A stretch of 64,000 nt of DNA from Micromonospora sp. CP22 (GCF_009712475.1 NZ_VCJO01000017.1:1-64000), one strand, 5' to 3'. Numbered from the stretch's first letter, positions 42,955 to 52,042 are shown. Notes: generated by a model from the letters alone, not told the origin. Program-made: numbers and translations.

Positions 42955-43717
42955 GACTGGAGAGCACCCGGCGCTGGCGCTACGTGGCCTGGCAAAGAGC
43001 TTCGACGGCAAGGTCGCGGTGAACGGCGTGAATCTTGACGTGCCGGCCGGATCCTTCTACGGGCTGCTCGGCCCGAACGGTGCCGGCAAGACCACCACCC
43101 TGTCGATGGCGGTCGGTCTGCTGCGGCCCGACGCGGGCGGCGCGTGGGTGCTCGGCCACGACGTGTGGGCCGACCCGGTCACCGCGAAGCAGTTGCTCGG
43201 CGTCATGCCGGACGGGGTACGCCTCTTCGACCGGCTCACCGGCGCGGAGCTGCTGGCGTACCACGGCCTGCTGCGCGGCATGGAACCGGACGTGGTCGAC
43301 CAGCGGGCGGCGGAGCTGCTCGACGTGCTGGCCCTCGCCGACGCCGGTCGGACCCTGGTGGTGGACTACTCCGCCGGTATGAAGAAGAAGATCGGTCTGG
43401 CCTGCGCGCTGCTCCACGGGCCCCGACTGCTGGTGCTTGACGAACCGTTCGAGGCGGTCGACCCGGTCTCGGCGGCGCTGATCCGGGACATCCTCCAGCG
43501 GTACGTGACCGGTGGCGGGACGGTGGTCTTCTCCAGCCACGTCATGGAGGTCGTGCAACGGCTCTGCACCCACGTGGCGATCCTCGCCGAGGGCATCATC
43601 AAGCGGGTCGGCACGCTGGAGCAGGTACGCGGCGACCGCTCGCTGGAGGAGGTCTTCGTCGAGGTGGTCGGCGGGCGCACCGCCACCGGTGAGGAGTTGG
43701 CGTGGCTGGCCCAGTGA
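42953..43717 (+). CDS. ABC transporter ATP-binding protein
   Basis: 254 residues. Walker A GPNGAGKTTT, signature YSAGMKKKIG, Walker B LLVLDEPFEA and the H-loop SSHVMEV. ABC-2/multidrug exporter type (DrrA-like). ATG 42953. It overlaps the permease gene by 4 bases (GTGA). Confidence 0.93.
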   Translation: MTGEHPALALRGLAKSFDGKVAVNGVNLDVPAGSFYGLLGPNGAGKTTTLSMAVGLLRPDAGGAWVLGHDVWADPVTAKQLLGVMPDGVRLFDRLTGAELLAYHGLLRGMEPDVVDQRAAELLDVLALADAGRTLVVDYSAGMKKKIGLACALLHGPRLLVLDEPFEAVDPVSAALIRDILQRYVTGGGTVVFSSHVMEVVQRLCTHVAILAEGIIKRVGTLEQVRGDRSLEEVFVEVVGGRTATGEELAWLAQ

Positions 43718-45393
43718 CCACACCGGCCGCCCAGGCGCGGCCGGTCTCGGCGCGTCACTTCGTCCGGCTCAAGCTGCGGGTGATGGGCAACAACTTCCGC
43801 GGTCAGGGTTGGCGGGTGGCGCTGTTCCTGGTCGGCTCGCTGCTCGGGCTCTGGTTCGCGGTCGGCGCCTTCTTCGGCCTGGCGGCGCCCGGCCTGATCG
43901 GCAACGACCGGTACGCCCTGATGATCGCCGCGTTCGCCGGCGGGCTGATGGTGCTCGGTTGGCTGGTGCTGCCCCTGGTCTTCTTCGGCGTCGACGAGAC
44001 ACTCGACCCGGCCCGGTTCGCCCTGCTGCCACTGCCCCGCCGCACCCTGGTCATCGGGTTGTTCGCGGCGGCACTGGTGAGCGTACCCACGGTCGCGGTG
44101 CTGCTCGCGCTCTCCGGCCTGGTGGTCACCGCCGGGGTGTTCGGCGGCTGGTCGGCCGCCCTGGTCGCCGCCGTCGGCGTGGTCTGCGGGCTGCTTCTCT
44201 GCGTCGCCGGTGCCCGAGCGTTGACCAGCGCGTTCGCCTCCATGCTCCGGTCCCGCCGGGTTCGTGACCTGGCCGCCGTGCTGCTCGCGGTGGTGGCCGC
44301 GCTGCTCGGGCCGTTGCAGATCGCCGGTGTGGCCGCGATCCAGGACACCGACTGGGACCGGCTGACCGGCTTGGCGACGGTGATCGGCTGGACTCCCCTC
44401 GGCGCCCCCTGGACGGCGGGCATCGACGTGGCGCAGGGCCGGGCCTGGGCGGCACCCCTGAAGCTGCTGATCACCATCGCCACGATCGTCGCGCTGCTGG
44501 CCTGGTGGTCGCGCTCGCTGGAGTCGGCGATGACGGGCGTGGCCAGCAGCGGGCCGAACCGGGCGAAGCCCGAGGTCACCGGCGCGGTGGTGGCCCAGCT
44601 CTTTCCCCGGGCCGCCGGCTGGCTGCGGCGGGACCGGTTCGGTGCCCTGGTCGCCCGCGAGGCCCGCTACTGGTGGCGGGACGCGCGACGGCGAGCCAAC
44701 CTGATCACCGTCGCGGTGGTCGGTCTCTTCGTGCCGGTGATGGTCAACTTCGGTGGGCAGGGTTTCTCGTTCGACAGCACGGAGGGCTTCACCCCTGCCG
44801 GCAGTTCGTCGCCGGTCCTGGCCAGCCTCTCCATGGTCTTCGTCGGCCTGCTCGCCGCGGTGACCCTGGCCAACCAGTTCGGTTTCGACGGCAGCGCGTA
44901 CGCGGCCAACGTGGTGGCCGGCGTGCCCGGCCGGCTGGAGCTGCGCGCCCGGATCACCGCCTTCTCGCTCTACATCCTTCCGATGCTGGCGGTGGTCGCG
45001 GTGGTGATCGCGCTGGTGCTGGGCGAGCCGACGTGGATCGGGCTCATGGCGGGTGCGCTGGTCGCCACCTACGGTGTCGGGCTGGCGGTCAACTCGTTCG
45101 TCTCCGTGCTGGGCGCGTACTCGTTGCCGGAGACCAGTAACCCCTTCGCGATGAACAGTGGCGCCGGGGTGGTGAAGGGGCTGCTGACCCTGCTGGCCAT
45201 GGCCGCCACCGCCGCGCTCGCCGTGCCGATGGTGGTCGCCGCGGCGCTGCTCGACGACGTCTGGCTCTGGCTGGGCCTGCCGCTGGGCCTCGCGTACGGC
45301 GTCGGCGCGGCGCTGCTCGGCGTCCACCTGGCCGGCGACGTGCTGGACCGCCGACAGCCCGAACTCCTCGCCCTGGTCACCCCCCGCCGCTGA
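43714..45393 (+). CDS. ABC transporter permease (ABC-2 type)
   Basis: 559 residues with about 12 hydrophobic segments, beginning RHFVRLKLRVMGNNFRGQGW. No soluble domain of note. It forms the membrane part of the exporter whose ATPase is encoded upstream (overlap GTGA at 43714). Substrate unknown. The stop codon lies inside a strong terminator hairpin. Confidence 0.85.
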   Translation: MTTPAAQARPVSARHFVRLKLRVMGNNFRGQGWRVALFLVGSLLGLWFAVGAFFGLAAPGLIGNDRYALMIAAFAGGLMVLGWLVLPLVFFGVDETLDPARFALLPLPRRTLVIGLFAAALVSVPTVAVLLALSGLVVTAGVFGGWSAALVAAVGVVCGLLLCVAGARALTSAFASMLRSRRVRDLAAVLLAVVAALLGPLQIAGVAAIQDTDWDRLTGLATVIGWTPLGAPWTAGIDVAQGRAWAAPLKLLITIATIVALLAWWSRSLESAMTGVASSGPNRAKPEVTGAVVAQLFPRAAGWLRRDRFGALVAREARYWWRDARRRANLITVAVVGLFVPVMVNFGGQGFSFDSTEGFTPAGSSSPVLASLSMVFVGLLAAVTLANQFGFDGSAYAANVVAGVPGRLELRARITAFSLYILPMLAVVAVVIALVLGEPTWIGLMAGALVATYGVGLAVNSFVSVLGAYSLPETSNPFAMNSGAGVVKGLLTLLAMAATAALAVPMVVAAALLDDVWLWLGLPLGLAYGVGAALLGVHLAGDVLDRRQPELLALVTPRR

Positions 45394-45429
45394 CGCCGGG
45401 CGCGCCCTCGCCCGGCGTCAGCGGCGGGG
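45382..45429 (+). terminator. strong hairpin terminator overlapping the permease stop
   Basis: Perfect 21-bp inverted repeat (45382-45402 and 45409-45429) with a 6-base loop; the left arm contains the last codons and TGA of the permease gene. Confidence 0.85.
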
Positions 45430-45492
45430 TGCACGGATGCGACACACCCCGACGTGGGGCTCCGGCCCGCGAACCGGATCCAGGGGGTCAGA

Positions 45493-46023
45493 ATGTTTCA
45501 CGTGAATCATGAGCCGGGTGCCCGGATCCACCACACCGACCCGTTCGCCGCGCCAGCCGACACGCGTTCGCCGGTGCGCCGGCTACGGGGGCGGCTCGCC
45601 GCGCCGGTGACGCTCTGGACGGCACCCGGCCCGGCCGGGCTGACGGTGTCGTCGACCCTGGTCGCCGAGGGCGAGCCGGGACGGCTGCTGGGCCTGCTCG
45701 ACGCCGAGTCGGACCTGTGGGCGGCGGTCGAGGAGACCGGCCGTTTCGCCGTGACACCGCTCGGCCCTCCGCACCGGCAGCTCGCCGACCGGTTCGCCGG
45801 TCTCTTCCCGTCGCCGGGCGGCCTCTTCGCCACCGGTGGGTGGCTCGACACGCCATACGGGCCGGTGCCGGACGACGCGGGTGGCTGGGCCGGTTGCCGT
45901 CTCGACGGTGCCCGGGAGTACGGGTGGGCCCTGCTGGTCGAGGCGACCATCGAGCGGGTGGAACTGGCCGACGAGGCCGAGCCGCTGCTGCACCACAGGG
46001 GGCGTTACCGGGAACTGGCGTGA
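45493..46023 (+). CDS. flavin-reductase-like (FMN-binding split barrel) protein
   Basis: 176 residues resembling the flavin reductase-like domain: APVTLWTAPGPAGLTVSSTL, LLGLLDAESDLWAAVEETGRFAV, RQLADRFAGLFPSPGGLF and LLHHRGRYRELA. Members bind FMN and reduce flavin for partner oxygenases. The first residues MFHVNHE are dictated by a parS-like DNA sequence. ATG 45493, no strong ribosome binding site. Unlinked to an obvious oxygenase. Confidence 0.75.
   Translation: MFHVNHEPGARIHHTDPFAAPADTRSPVRRLRGRLAAPVTLWTAPGPAGLTVSSTLVAEGEPGRLLGLLDAESDLWAAVEETGRFAVTPLGPPHRQLADRFAGLFPSPGGLFATGGWLDTPYGPVPDDAGGWAGCRLDGAREYGWALLVEATIERVELADEAEPLLHHRGRYRELA
45494..45509 (+). promoter_or_regulatory. parS-like ParB binding site
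   Basis: TGTTTCACGTGAATCA matches the bacterial consensus TGTTTCACGTGAAACA at 15 of 16 positions. Located in the first codons of the flavin-reductase-like gene. parS sites cluster around oriC in actinomycetes. Confidence 0.7.
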
Positions 46024-46067
46024 CCATGACGACGAATCACCCACCCGCTGCTCTAGGCTGACCGGTC

Positions 46068-47042
46068 ATGAAGGTTGAGCAGCGCTTCGGTCCCGGTCAC
46101 CGGGTCCTGGTCACCGGCGGTGCCGGTTTCGTTCCCTCACACCTGGTGGATTCGCTGGTCGAGCGCGGCTGCACGGTCGTCGCCCTCGACAACTTCGTCA
46201 CCGGGTCCAAGGAAAACGTCGCCCACCTGCTCGACACCCCGACCTTCACCCTGGTGGAGGCAGACATCTCCGACGGGCTGCCCAGCCACCCGGCGTTGGC
46301 CGAGCGGTTCGACGCCATCCTGCACATGGCCTCACCGGCCAGCCCGACCGACTTCGAGAAGCTGCCGGTCGAGATCCTGCGGGTCGGCTCGGTCGCCACC
46401 CTGCACCTGCTGGACCGTGCCGCCGCCGACGGCGCCCGGTTCCTGTTGGCCTCCACCTCCGAGGCGTACGGTGACCCGAAGGAGCACCCGCAGCGGGAGA
46501 CCTACTGGGGCAACGTCAACCCGATCGGCGTGCGCAGCGTCTACGACGAGGCCAAGCGCTTCTCGGAGGCCGCGACGATGGCGTACCGCCGTAGTCGGGG
46601 CGTGGACACCGCGATCGTGCGCATCTTCAATACTTACGGGCCGAGGATGCGGCCCGACGACGGACGCGCCATCCCGACCTTCATCTCCCAGGCGCTGCGC
46701 GGCGAACCGATCACCGTGCACGGCACCGGCAACCAGACCCGGTCCATCTGCTACGTCGCGGACCTGGTCCGGGGCATTCTGCTGCTGCTCGACTCGACCG
46801 AGGCCGGGCCGGTGAACTGCGGCACCGAGCACGAGATGAGCATGCGGGAACTGGCCGAGACGATCGTGTCGCTCTGCGACAGCCAGTCGCAGGTGACGTA
46901 TGTCACGCGCAGTGCGGACGACCCCGAGATGCGGCGACCGGATCTCACCCTGGCCCGGGAAACGCTCGGCTACGAGCCGACCGTCGCGCCCGAGGAGGGG
47001 CTGCGGCGCACCATCGAGCACTTCCGCCAGCGACTCGGGTAG
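46068..47042 (+). CDS. NAD-dependent epimerase/dehydratase, UDP-glucuronate decarboxylase-like
   Basis: 324-residue short-chain dehydrogenase of the extended type. NAD motif VTGGAGFVPSHLVDSL, ALDNFVTGSKENV, active-site Tyr-x3-Lys in SVYDEAKRFSEA and FNTYGPRMRPDDGR, all characteristic of UDP-xylose synthase and dTDP-glucose dehydratase relatives. It makes a nucleotide sugar for glycan synthesis; UDP-glucuronate decarboxylation is the most likely reaction. ATG 46068. Confidence 0.88.
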   Translation: MKVEQRFGPGHRVLVTGGAGFVPSHLVDSLVERGCTVVALDNFVTGSKENVAHLLDTPTFTLVEADISDGLPSHPALAERFDAILHMASPASPTDFEKLPVEILRVGSVATLHLLDRAAADGARFLLASTSEAYGDPKEHPQRETYWGNVNPIGVRSVYDEAKRFSEAATMAYRRSRGVDTAIVRIFNTYGPRMRPDDGRAIPTFISQALRGEPITVHGTGNQTRSICYVADLVRGILLLLDSTEAGPVNCGTEHEMSMRELAETIVSLCDSQSQVTYVTRSADDPEMRRPDLTLARETLGYEPTVAPEEGLRRTIEHFRQRLG

Positions 47043-47099
47043 GCCGCGCCGGCACCGCCATGAGGGCGTTGTTGGCTTGTGCTGCGTACATTGAGTGAC

Positions 47100-48326
47100 A
47101 TGTCAGCGACGTTTCCCGCCGTACTGCCGGTCCTTCGTCTGCCGCGCAGCGCCGGCCGGGCGGCGGTACCGGGCCCGGGACGCGGCAGCCGGGCCGGCGA
47201 GCCGTCCCAGACCCGGTGGTATCCCGCGTACGACGATGAGCCGGTCCCGTCCGGCGGGCCAGGGGGCCCGCGTGGCCCGGTGGGCCCGGGTGGGCCCGGT
47301 GCTGGTCCTCCGGCGCGTCGGCGGGGACCGCACTGGCGTCGCATCGCGCTGGTGGCGGGCGTGGCCGTGCTGGTGCTGGCCCTGGTCGGCGGCGCGGGTG
47401 CCTGGTTCTACGCCCGCAGCCTCGACAACAACATGGCCCGCACCGACCCGTTCTCGGAGATCACCGGCGGTCGGCCGGCCAAGACCGTCGACGGCACGCT
47501 GAACATCCTGCTGGTGGGCACCGACTCACGGGATCCGGACGCACCGATGGACCGGGCCGGCGAGTGGCGGGCCGACACGATCATCATCATGCACATCCCC
47601 GCCGACCACCAGCAGGCATATCTGGTCTCCATTCCACGTGACCTGTACGTGCCGATCCCGGAGAGCGCCGGGGCGGGCTGCGAGACGGGCCAACGACGCA
47701 AGATCAACGCTGCCTTCGCGTTCGGTGGGCTGCCGCTGGCGGTACGCACCGTCGAGTGCTTCACCGACGTGCACATCGACCACGTGATGGCCATCGACTT
47801 CGCCGGGTTCAAGCAGGTCACCGACGCCCTCGGCGGGGTGGACCTGGAGGTGGAGCGGACCATCACCTCGATCCACAAGCCGTATCGCAAGTTCACCAAG
47901 GGCACCAACCACATGAACGGCACCGAGGCCCTGGACTGGATCCGCCAGCGCAAGCAGTTCCCGGACGGTGACTTCGCCCGGATGCGCCACCAGCAGGACT
48001 TCCTCCGGGCCCTGATGGACAAGGCGGCGAGCACGGGCACACTGACCAACCCGAAGAAGCTCAACGCCTTCCTCCGGTCGGTCACCGACGCGGTCACCGT
48101 CGACCAGGGCTTCTCGCTCACCGACATGGCGGTGCAGTTCCGCAACCTGCGGGGCGAGAACCTGACCTTCGTCACCAGCCCTCACCTGGGCAGCCAGACC
48201 ATCAACGGCGAGTCGGTGGTGGTCTCCGACCGGGAGAAGGCCCTGACCCTGTACCGGGCGATAACGGCGGACACCATGGCCGACTGGATGCGGGCCAACA
48301 AACCGACGACCACCGGCAACGGCTGA
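47100..48326 (+). CDS. LCP (LytR-CpsA-Psr) family glycopolymer ligase
   Basis: 408 residues. Cytosolic Pro/Gly-rich N-terminus (30-80), one transmembrane helix (RIALVAGVAVLVLALVGG), extracellular LCP domain with NILLVGTDSRDPD, RADTIIIMHIPADH and SIPRDLYVPIPE, later DGDFARMRHQQDFLRALMDK. LCP enzymes attach teichoic-acid-like or arabinogalactan polymers to peptidoglycan from undecaprenyl carriers. First of three paralogues. The start is uncertain; ATG 47100 is used. Confidence 0.93.
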   Translation: MSATFPAVLPVLRLPRSAGRAAVPGPGRGSRAGEPSQTRWYPAYDDEPVPSGGPGGPRGPVGPGGPGAGPPARRRGPHWRRIALVAGVAVLVLALVGGAGAWFYARSLDNNMARTDPFSEITGGRPAKTVDGTLNILLVGTDSRDPDAPMDRAGEWRADTIIIMHIPADHQQAYLVSIPRDLYVPIPESAGAGCETGQRRKINAAFAFGGLPLAVRTVECFTDVHIDHVMAIDFAGFKQVTDALGGVDLEVERTITSIHKPYRKFTKGTNHMNGTEALDWIRQRKQFPDGDFARMRHQQDFLRALMDKAASTGTLTNPKKLNAFLRSVTDAVTVDQGFSLTDMAVQFRNLRGENLTFVTSPHLGSQTINGESVVVSDREKALTLYRAITADTMADWMRANKPTTTGNG

Positions 48327-48347
48327 TCACGGCCGAGTAGGCGAGGA

Positions 48348-48385
48348 ATAGTCGATCGGCTGATTTGTTCTGGCCGATCGGCTAT
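48348..48385 (+). terminator. hairpin between the first and second LCP genes
   Basis: Arms ATAGTCGATCGGC (48348-48360) and GCCGATCGGCTAT (48373-48385), 12 of 13 pairs, 12-base loop, followed by TTC. It lies 22 bases after the first LCP stop. Confidence 0.65.
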
Positions 48386-48500
48386 TTCAGCAGGATGTCG
48401 CGGCAAAGAACGCGAATTGGGCACCAGGTGAACTCGCCACCACGGGAACGCGAACGTAAAGTGTTCCCGCCCCCCTCTGCGAACACGAACTGGAGCACGC

Positions 48501-49688
48501 ATGCCGGTTCACAGCCCCTCACTGCTTGAGCCGTCGCACGCGTCCGCAGCCCCACCCACCGCGCCGGACGGAGGTTCCGGCAAGTCCGGCAAGAAGCGCA
48601 CCCGACGCAAGGACCCGCTCTGGGCCCGACTCACCGTGATCTTCGGTGCCGCGTTGATGATGACCAGTGGCGTGGCGATCGTCGGTAGCAAGGCGGTCAT
48701 CAGCCAGGCCACCGGCAACATCGCCCAGCGCAACCTGCTCGGCGACGCGAGCAAGACCACCGAGGAGGGTGGGGCCGACCTCAAGGGCCCGATCGACATG
48801 CTGCTGCTCGGGGTCGATGCCCGGGAGCGGTGGGCCGCCGACGACGTACGCGCGGACAGCATCATCGTGTTGCACATCCCGGCCACTCACGACCAGGCGT
48901 ACCTGATCTCGATCCCGCGCGACACCGAGGCGCGGATCCCGCCCTTCGAGAAGACCGGTTACCGGGGCGGCGTCGGCAAGATCAACTCCGCGTTCCAGGC
49001 CGGTGCGCAGAACGGCGGCGGCTGGGAGGGCGGCGCCCAGCTGATGGCACAGACCATCAAGGAGATGACCGGCGTCAGCTTCGACGGCGCGGCCATCATC
49101 AACTTCGGCGGCTTCAAGAAGGTGATCGACGCCCTGGGCTCGGTGCGTATCTGCCCGAAGCAGGACGTCAAGTCGATCCACATGTCGTACGTCGACGGCA
49201 AGCCGATGTGGAACGCGGACGCCAAGAAGACCGGCAAGCCGCGTACCCCGGTGGTGCACAAGAAGGGCTGCCAGGAGATGGAGGGCTGGGCTGCCCTGGA
49301 CTTCTCCCGCCAGCGGTACGGCCTGAAGAACAGCGACTACGACCGCCAGCAGAACCAGCAGCAGCTGATCAAGGCGATGGCCAAGAAGGCCACCCAGAAC
49401 GGCAGCCTCACCAACCCGGTGAAGTTGAACGAGCTGGTCAAGGCGGCCGGTCAGGCGTTCATCCTGGACACCGGCGGCGTCTCGATCGAGGACTTCGTCT
49501 TCACCATGCGCGGGGTCACCGGGAACGAGCTGATCATGCTGAAGACCAACGGTGGCACGTACAACGCCAAGGGCAACGGCAACGAGGCGCTCAGCGAGCA
49601 GACCCTGGACATGTTCCGGGCGGTTCGCAAGGACAAGCTCGCCGAGTTCGTCTTCTACAACCCCGAGGTGATCTCCTCCCGCAAGTGA
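48501..49688 (+). CDS. LCP (LytR-CpsA-Psr) family glycopolymer ligase
   Basis: 395 residues. Basic cytosolic N-terminus (SGKSGKKRTRRKD), a membrane helix (LTVIFGAALMMTSGVAIVG) and the LCP domain with DMLLLGVDARERWA, RADSIIVLHIPATHDQAYL, SIPRDTEARIP and YDRQQNQQQLIKAM. It has a Lys-rich insert (VDGKPMWNADAKKTGKP) not in the other two. ATG 48501 with GGAG upstream; separated from the first LCP gene by a hairpin, so probably its own promoter. Confidence 0.93.
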   Translation: MPVHSPSLLEPSHASAAPPTAPDGGSGKSGKKRTRRKDPLWARLTVIFGAALMMTSGVAIVGSKAVISQATGNIAQRNLLGDASKTTEEGGADLKGPIDMLLLGVDARERWAADDVRADSIIVLHIPATHDQAYLISIPRDTEARIPPFEKTGYRGGVGKINSAFQAGAQNGGGWEGGAQLMAQTIKEMTGVSFDGAAIINFGGFKKVIDALGSVRICPKQDVKSIHMSYVDGKPMWNADAKKTGKPRTPVVHKKGCQEMEGWAALDFSRQRYGLKNSDYDRQQNQQQLIKAMAKKATQNGSLTNPVKLNELVKAAGQAFILDTGGVSIEDFVFTMRGVTGNELIMLKTNGGTYNAKGNGNEALSEQTLDMFRAVRKDKLAEFVFYNPEVISSRK

Positions 49689-49778
49689 CCGGCAGGAGCA
49701 TCACGGATAGCCGAAACCGCCGTCACGATGAGTGGACCTTCCGTAGCCTGATGTGAGCCACATTCACGTCAGGCCCAC

Positions 49779-49790
49779 GGGAGGGACGTC
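49779..49790 (+). promoter_or_regulatory. ribosome binding site with possible GTC start for the third LCP
   Basis: GGGAGGG (49779-49785) is followed at 49788 by GTC, in frame with the third LCP gene. Upstream reading to the in-frame TGA at 49749 contains no ATG, GTG or TTG, yet the codons from 49788 encode the basic segment and membrane anchor expected of an LCP protein. Confidence 0.35.
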
Positions 49791-49886
49791 ACGGCCAGGA
49801 CACGGCGTACGGGGGAAAAGCGGACGAGCCGGCACGTCCGGACACCGCGATGGCCCCGCGTACTGCTCGGCATCGGGCTGGCAGCG

Positions 49887-50825
49887 GTGTTGCTGGCCGG
49901 GCTCGCCGCAGGCGGAATCCGGATGCTCACCGACCGGTACGAACGCACGATGACCCGGGCGGAACTGCTCGACCCGGCCGCTCGGGCGGACCGCACCGAC
50001 CTGGACGGCCCACTCAACTACCTGCTCGTCGGCTCGGACCGGCGACCCGGTGACGCCGGTTCCGGGCAGCGCACCGACACCATCCTGATCGTGCACGTGC
50101 CACCCGGGCTACGCGAGGGCTACCTGGTCTCCGTGCCGCGCGACCTGCTGGTGCCCATCCCGCCGGGCGGCGGATACCCGGGCGGCGAAGACAAGATCAA
50201 TACGGCGTACGAGTACGGCGGGGGCGGTCAGCCCGGCGCGTACCTGCTCTCGGCCACCCTGTCCCAGCTCACCGGCATCCGATTCGACGGTGCCGCCCTG
50301 GTCGACTTCGCCGGCCTCCGCAACGTGATCGACCTGCTCGGCGGCGTCGACATGTGCGTACGCAGCGAGGTGCGGTCGATCCACACCGACCGGGTCTTCC
50401 ACCCCGGCTGTCAGCGGATGGACGGCGCGCAGGCGCTCGACTACGTACGCCAGCGCTACGACCTGCCGGGCGGTGACTACGACCGGCAGACCCACCAGCA
50501 ACAGCTGCTGGGGGCGATGCTGGAACGGGCCGGTGAGACCCGACTGCGTACCGACCCGGTGCGGCTGCACCGGTTGATCGGCGCCGTCGGCGGCTCGTTG
50601 ACCGTGGACACCAACGGCGTACCGGTGGAGGACCTGCTGCTCGCGCTGCACGGCCTGGCCACCGACGGACTACGGGGAGTGCGGGTGCCGTCCTACCCCC
50701 AGGTGATCGACCAGGTCTCCTACGTCCGGCTCGACCAGGACAGTGACGGGCTGTTCGAAGCGGTACGCGGCAGCCGGATGACGGAGTGGGCCGGTGCTCA
50801 TCCGCGCTGGGTGACCCAGCTCTGA
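49887..50825 (+). CDS. LCP (LytR-CpsA-Psr) family glycopolymer ligase
   Basis: At least 312 residues. LCP motifs NYLLVGSDRRPGD, RTDTILIVHVPPGL, SVPRDLLVPIPPGG and YDRQTHQQQLLGAML. The first standard start is GTG 49887, which cuts the membrane helix; the reading frame continues upstream with TARTRRTGEKRTSRHV and WPRVLLGIGLAAVLLAG, a normal anchor, so the true start is probably 49788 (GTC) or the sequence has an error there. Confidence 0.88.
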   Translation: MLLAGLAAGGIRMLTDRYERTMTRAELLDPAARADRTDLDGPLNYLLVGSDRRPGDAGSGQRTDTILIVHVPPGLREGYLVSVPRDLLVPIPPGGGYPGGEDKINTAYEYGGGGQPGAYLLSATLSQLTGIRFDGAALVDFAGLRNVIDLLGGVDMCVRSEVRSIHTDRVFHPGCQRMDGAQALDYVRQRYDLPGGDYDRQTHQQQLLGAMLERAGETRLRTDPVRLHRLIGAVGGSLTVDTNGVPVEDLLLALHGLATDGLRGVRVPSYPQVIDQVSYVRLDQDSDGLFEAVRGSRMTEWAGAHPRWVTQL

Positions 50826-50904
50826 GACCACCGACGGGCGCTCCCGCCGGGTGTCGTCCGCCGGGCCGGGGCAGCCGCGCGACGAGGTTCTAGGCTTGGT
50901 ACCC

Positions 50905-51240
50905 GTGTTCGGACCTCAGATACCCACCGTGACCGTGCCCGAGATCAACGACGAGACGTACCTGCTCGACGTCCGTGAGGACGACGAGTGGGCCGCCGGT
51001 CACGCCCCCGGCGCGCACCACCTGCCGATGATGGAGCTACCGGCCCGCCTGGCCGAGGTGCCGACGGACCGGGACGTGGCCGTCATCTGCCGCTCCGGCG
51101 GACGTTCCGCCCAGGTCGTCGCATACCTGCTGCGCAACGGCTGGGAGCAGGTGAGCAACGTCGCCGGTGGGATGGGCGACTGGGAGGCAGCCGGTCGGCC
51201 GGTGGTCGGCTCGGACGGGCAACCCGGCCGGGTGCTGTAG
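50905..51240 (+). CDS. rhodanese-like domain protein
   Basis: 111 residues, a single rhodanese domain: TYLLDVREDDEWAAGHAPGA and the catalytic loop VICRSGGRSAQVV with its cysteine. Small cytosolic sulfurtransferases of this type carry persulfide sulfur, target unknown. GTG 50905; the gene is 10 bases before the glycerophosphodiesterase gene, so they may be one transcript. Confidence 0.9.
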   Translation: MFGPQIPTVTVPEINDETYLLDVREDDEWAAGHAPGAHHLPMMELPARLAEVPTDRDVAVICRSGGRSAQVVAYLLRNGWEQVSNVAGGMGDWEAAGRPVVGSDGQPGRVL

Positions 51241-51250
51241 GACGACGGCC

Positions 51251-52042
51251 GTGGACGGACCCCTCGTCTTCGCCCACCGGGGTGCCTCGTACGACCTTCC
51301 GGAGCACACCCTCGCCGCCTACCTACGCGCCCTCGACGAGGGTGCCGACGGGTTGGAGTGCGACGTCCGGTTGACCCGCGACGGGCACCTCGTCTGCGTG
51401 CACGACCGGCGGCTGGACCGGACCAGCAACGGCCGGGGCCTGGTCAGCGCCCGTACCCTCGCCGAGCTGGAGCAGCTGGATTTCGGTTCCTGGCACCCCG
51501 GCGGCGTGCCGGCCGACGGCGACGAGGTGCTCGACGACTCACACACCCGGCTGCTCACCCTCGAACGCCTGCTGGAGGCCGTGCTCGCCGCCGACCGCCG
51601 GATCCGACTGCTGGTGGAGACGAAACATCCGACCCGCTACGGCGGCAACGTGGAGCGCCGCCTGGTCGCCCTGCTGCGCCGGTACGGGCTGGCCGAACCG
51701 GGTCCGGACGCGCCCGTGCAGATCACCGTGATGTCCTTCTCCCCGCTGGCGATACGCCGGATCCGCACGCTGGCCCCCGCGCTGCCGACCGTGCTCCTGC
51801 TGGAGGTGCTGCCCCGCTGGCTGCCGCTGGGGCGACTGCCGTTCGGCGCGGGCATCGCCGGGCCGGGGCTGGCACTGGTCCGGGCCCGCCCCACCCTGGT
51901 GCCGGCGCTGCGGGCCGCCGGGAACCAGGTCTACGTCTGGACCGTGAACGAGCCACCCGACCTCGACCTCGTGCTCTCGGCCGGGGTGGACGGCGTGATC
52001 ACCGACCGCCCGGCGCAGACCCTCGCCCGGTTGGGGCGGTGA
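51251..52042 (+). CDS. glycerophosphodiester phosphodiesterase family protein
   Basis: 263 residues. Catalytic motifs: FAHRGASYDLPEHTLAAY (first His), GLECDVRLTRDGHLVCVHD (Glu, Asp, second His) and LLVETKHPTRYG. It releases glycerol-3-phosphate from deacylated phospholipids. GTG 51251; no signal peptide, so cytosolic. Confidence 0.92.
   Translation: MDGPLVFAHRGASYDLPEHTLAAYLRALDEGADGLECDVRLTRDGHLVCVHDRRLDRTSNGRGLVSARTLAELEQLDFGSWHPGGVPADGDEVLDDSHTRLLTLERLLEAVLAADRRIRLLVETKHPTRYGGNVERRLVALLRRYGLAEPGPDAPVQITVMSFSPLAIRRIRTLAPALPTVLLLEVLPRWLPLGRLPFGAGIAGPGLALVRARPTLVPALRAAGNQVYVWTVNEPPDLDLVLSAGVDGVITDRPAQTLARLGR

Noticed and set aside
43366..45327. 653-codon minus-strand frame opposite the ABC genes
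   Set aside because: Gln/Arg/His/Gly-rich antisense shadow; the plus strand encodes a clear ATPase and permease.
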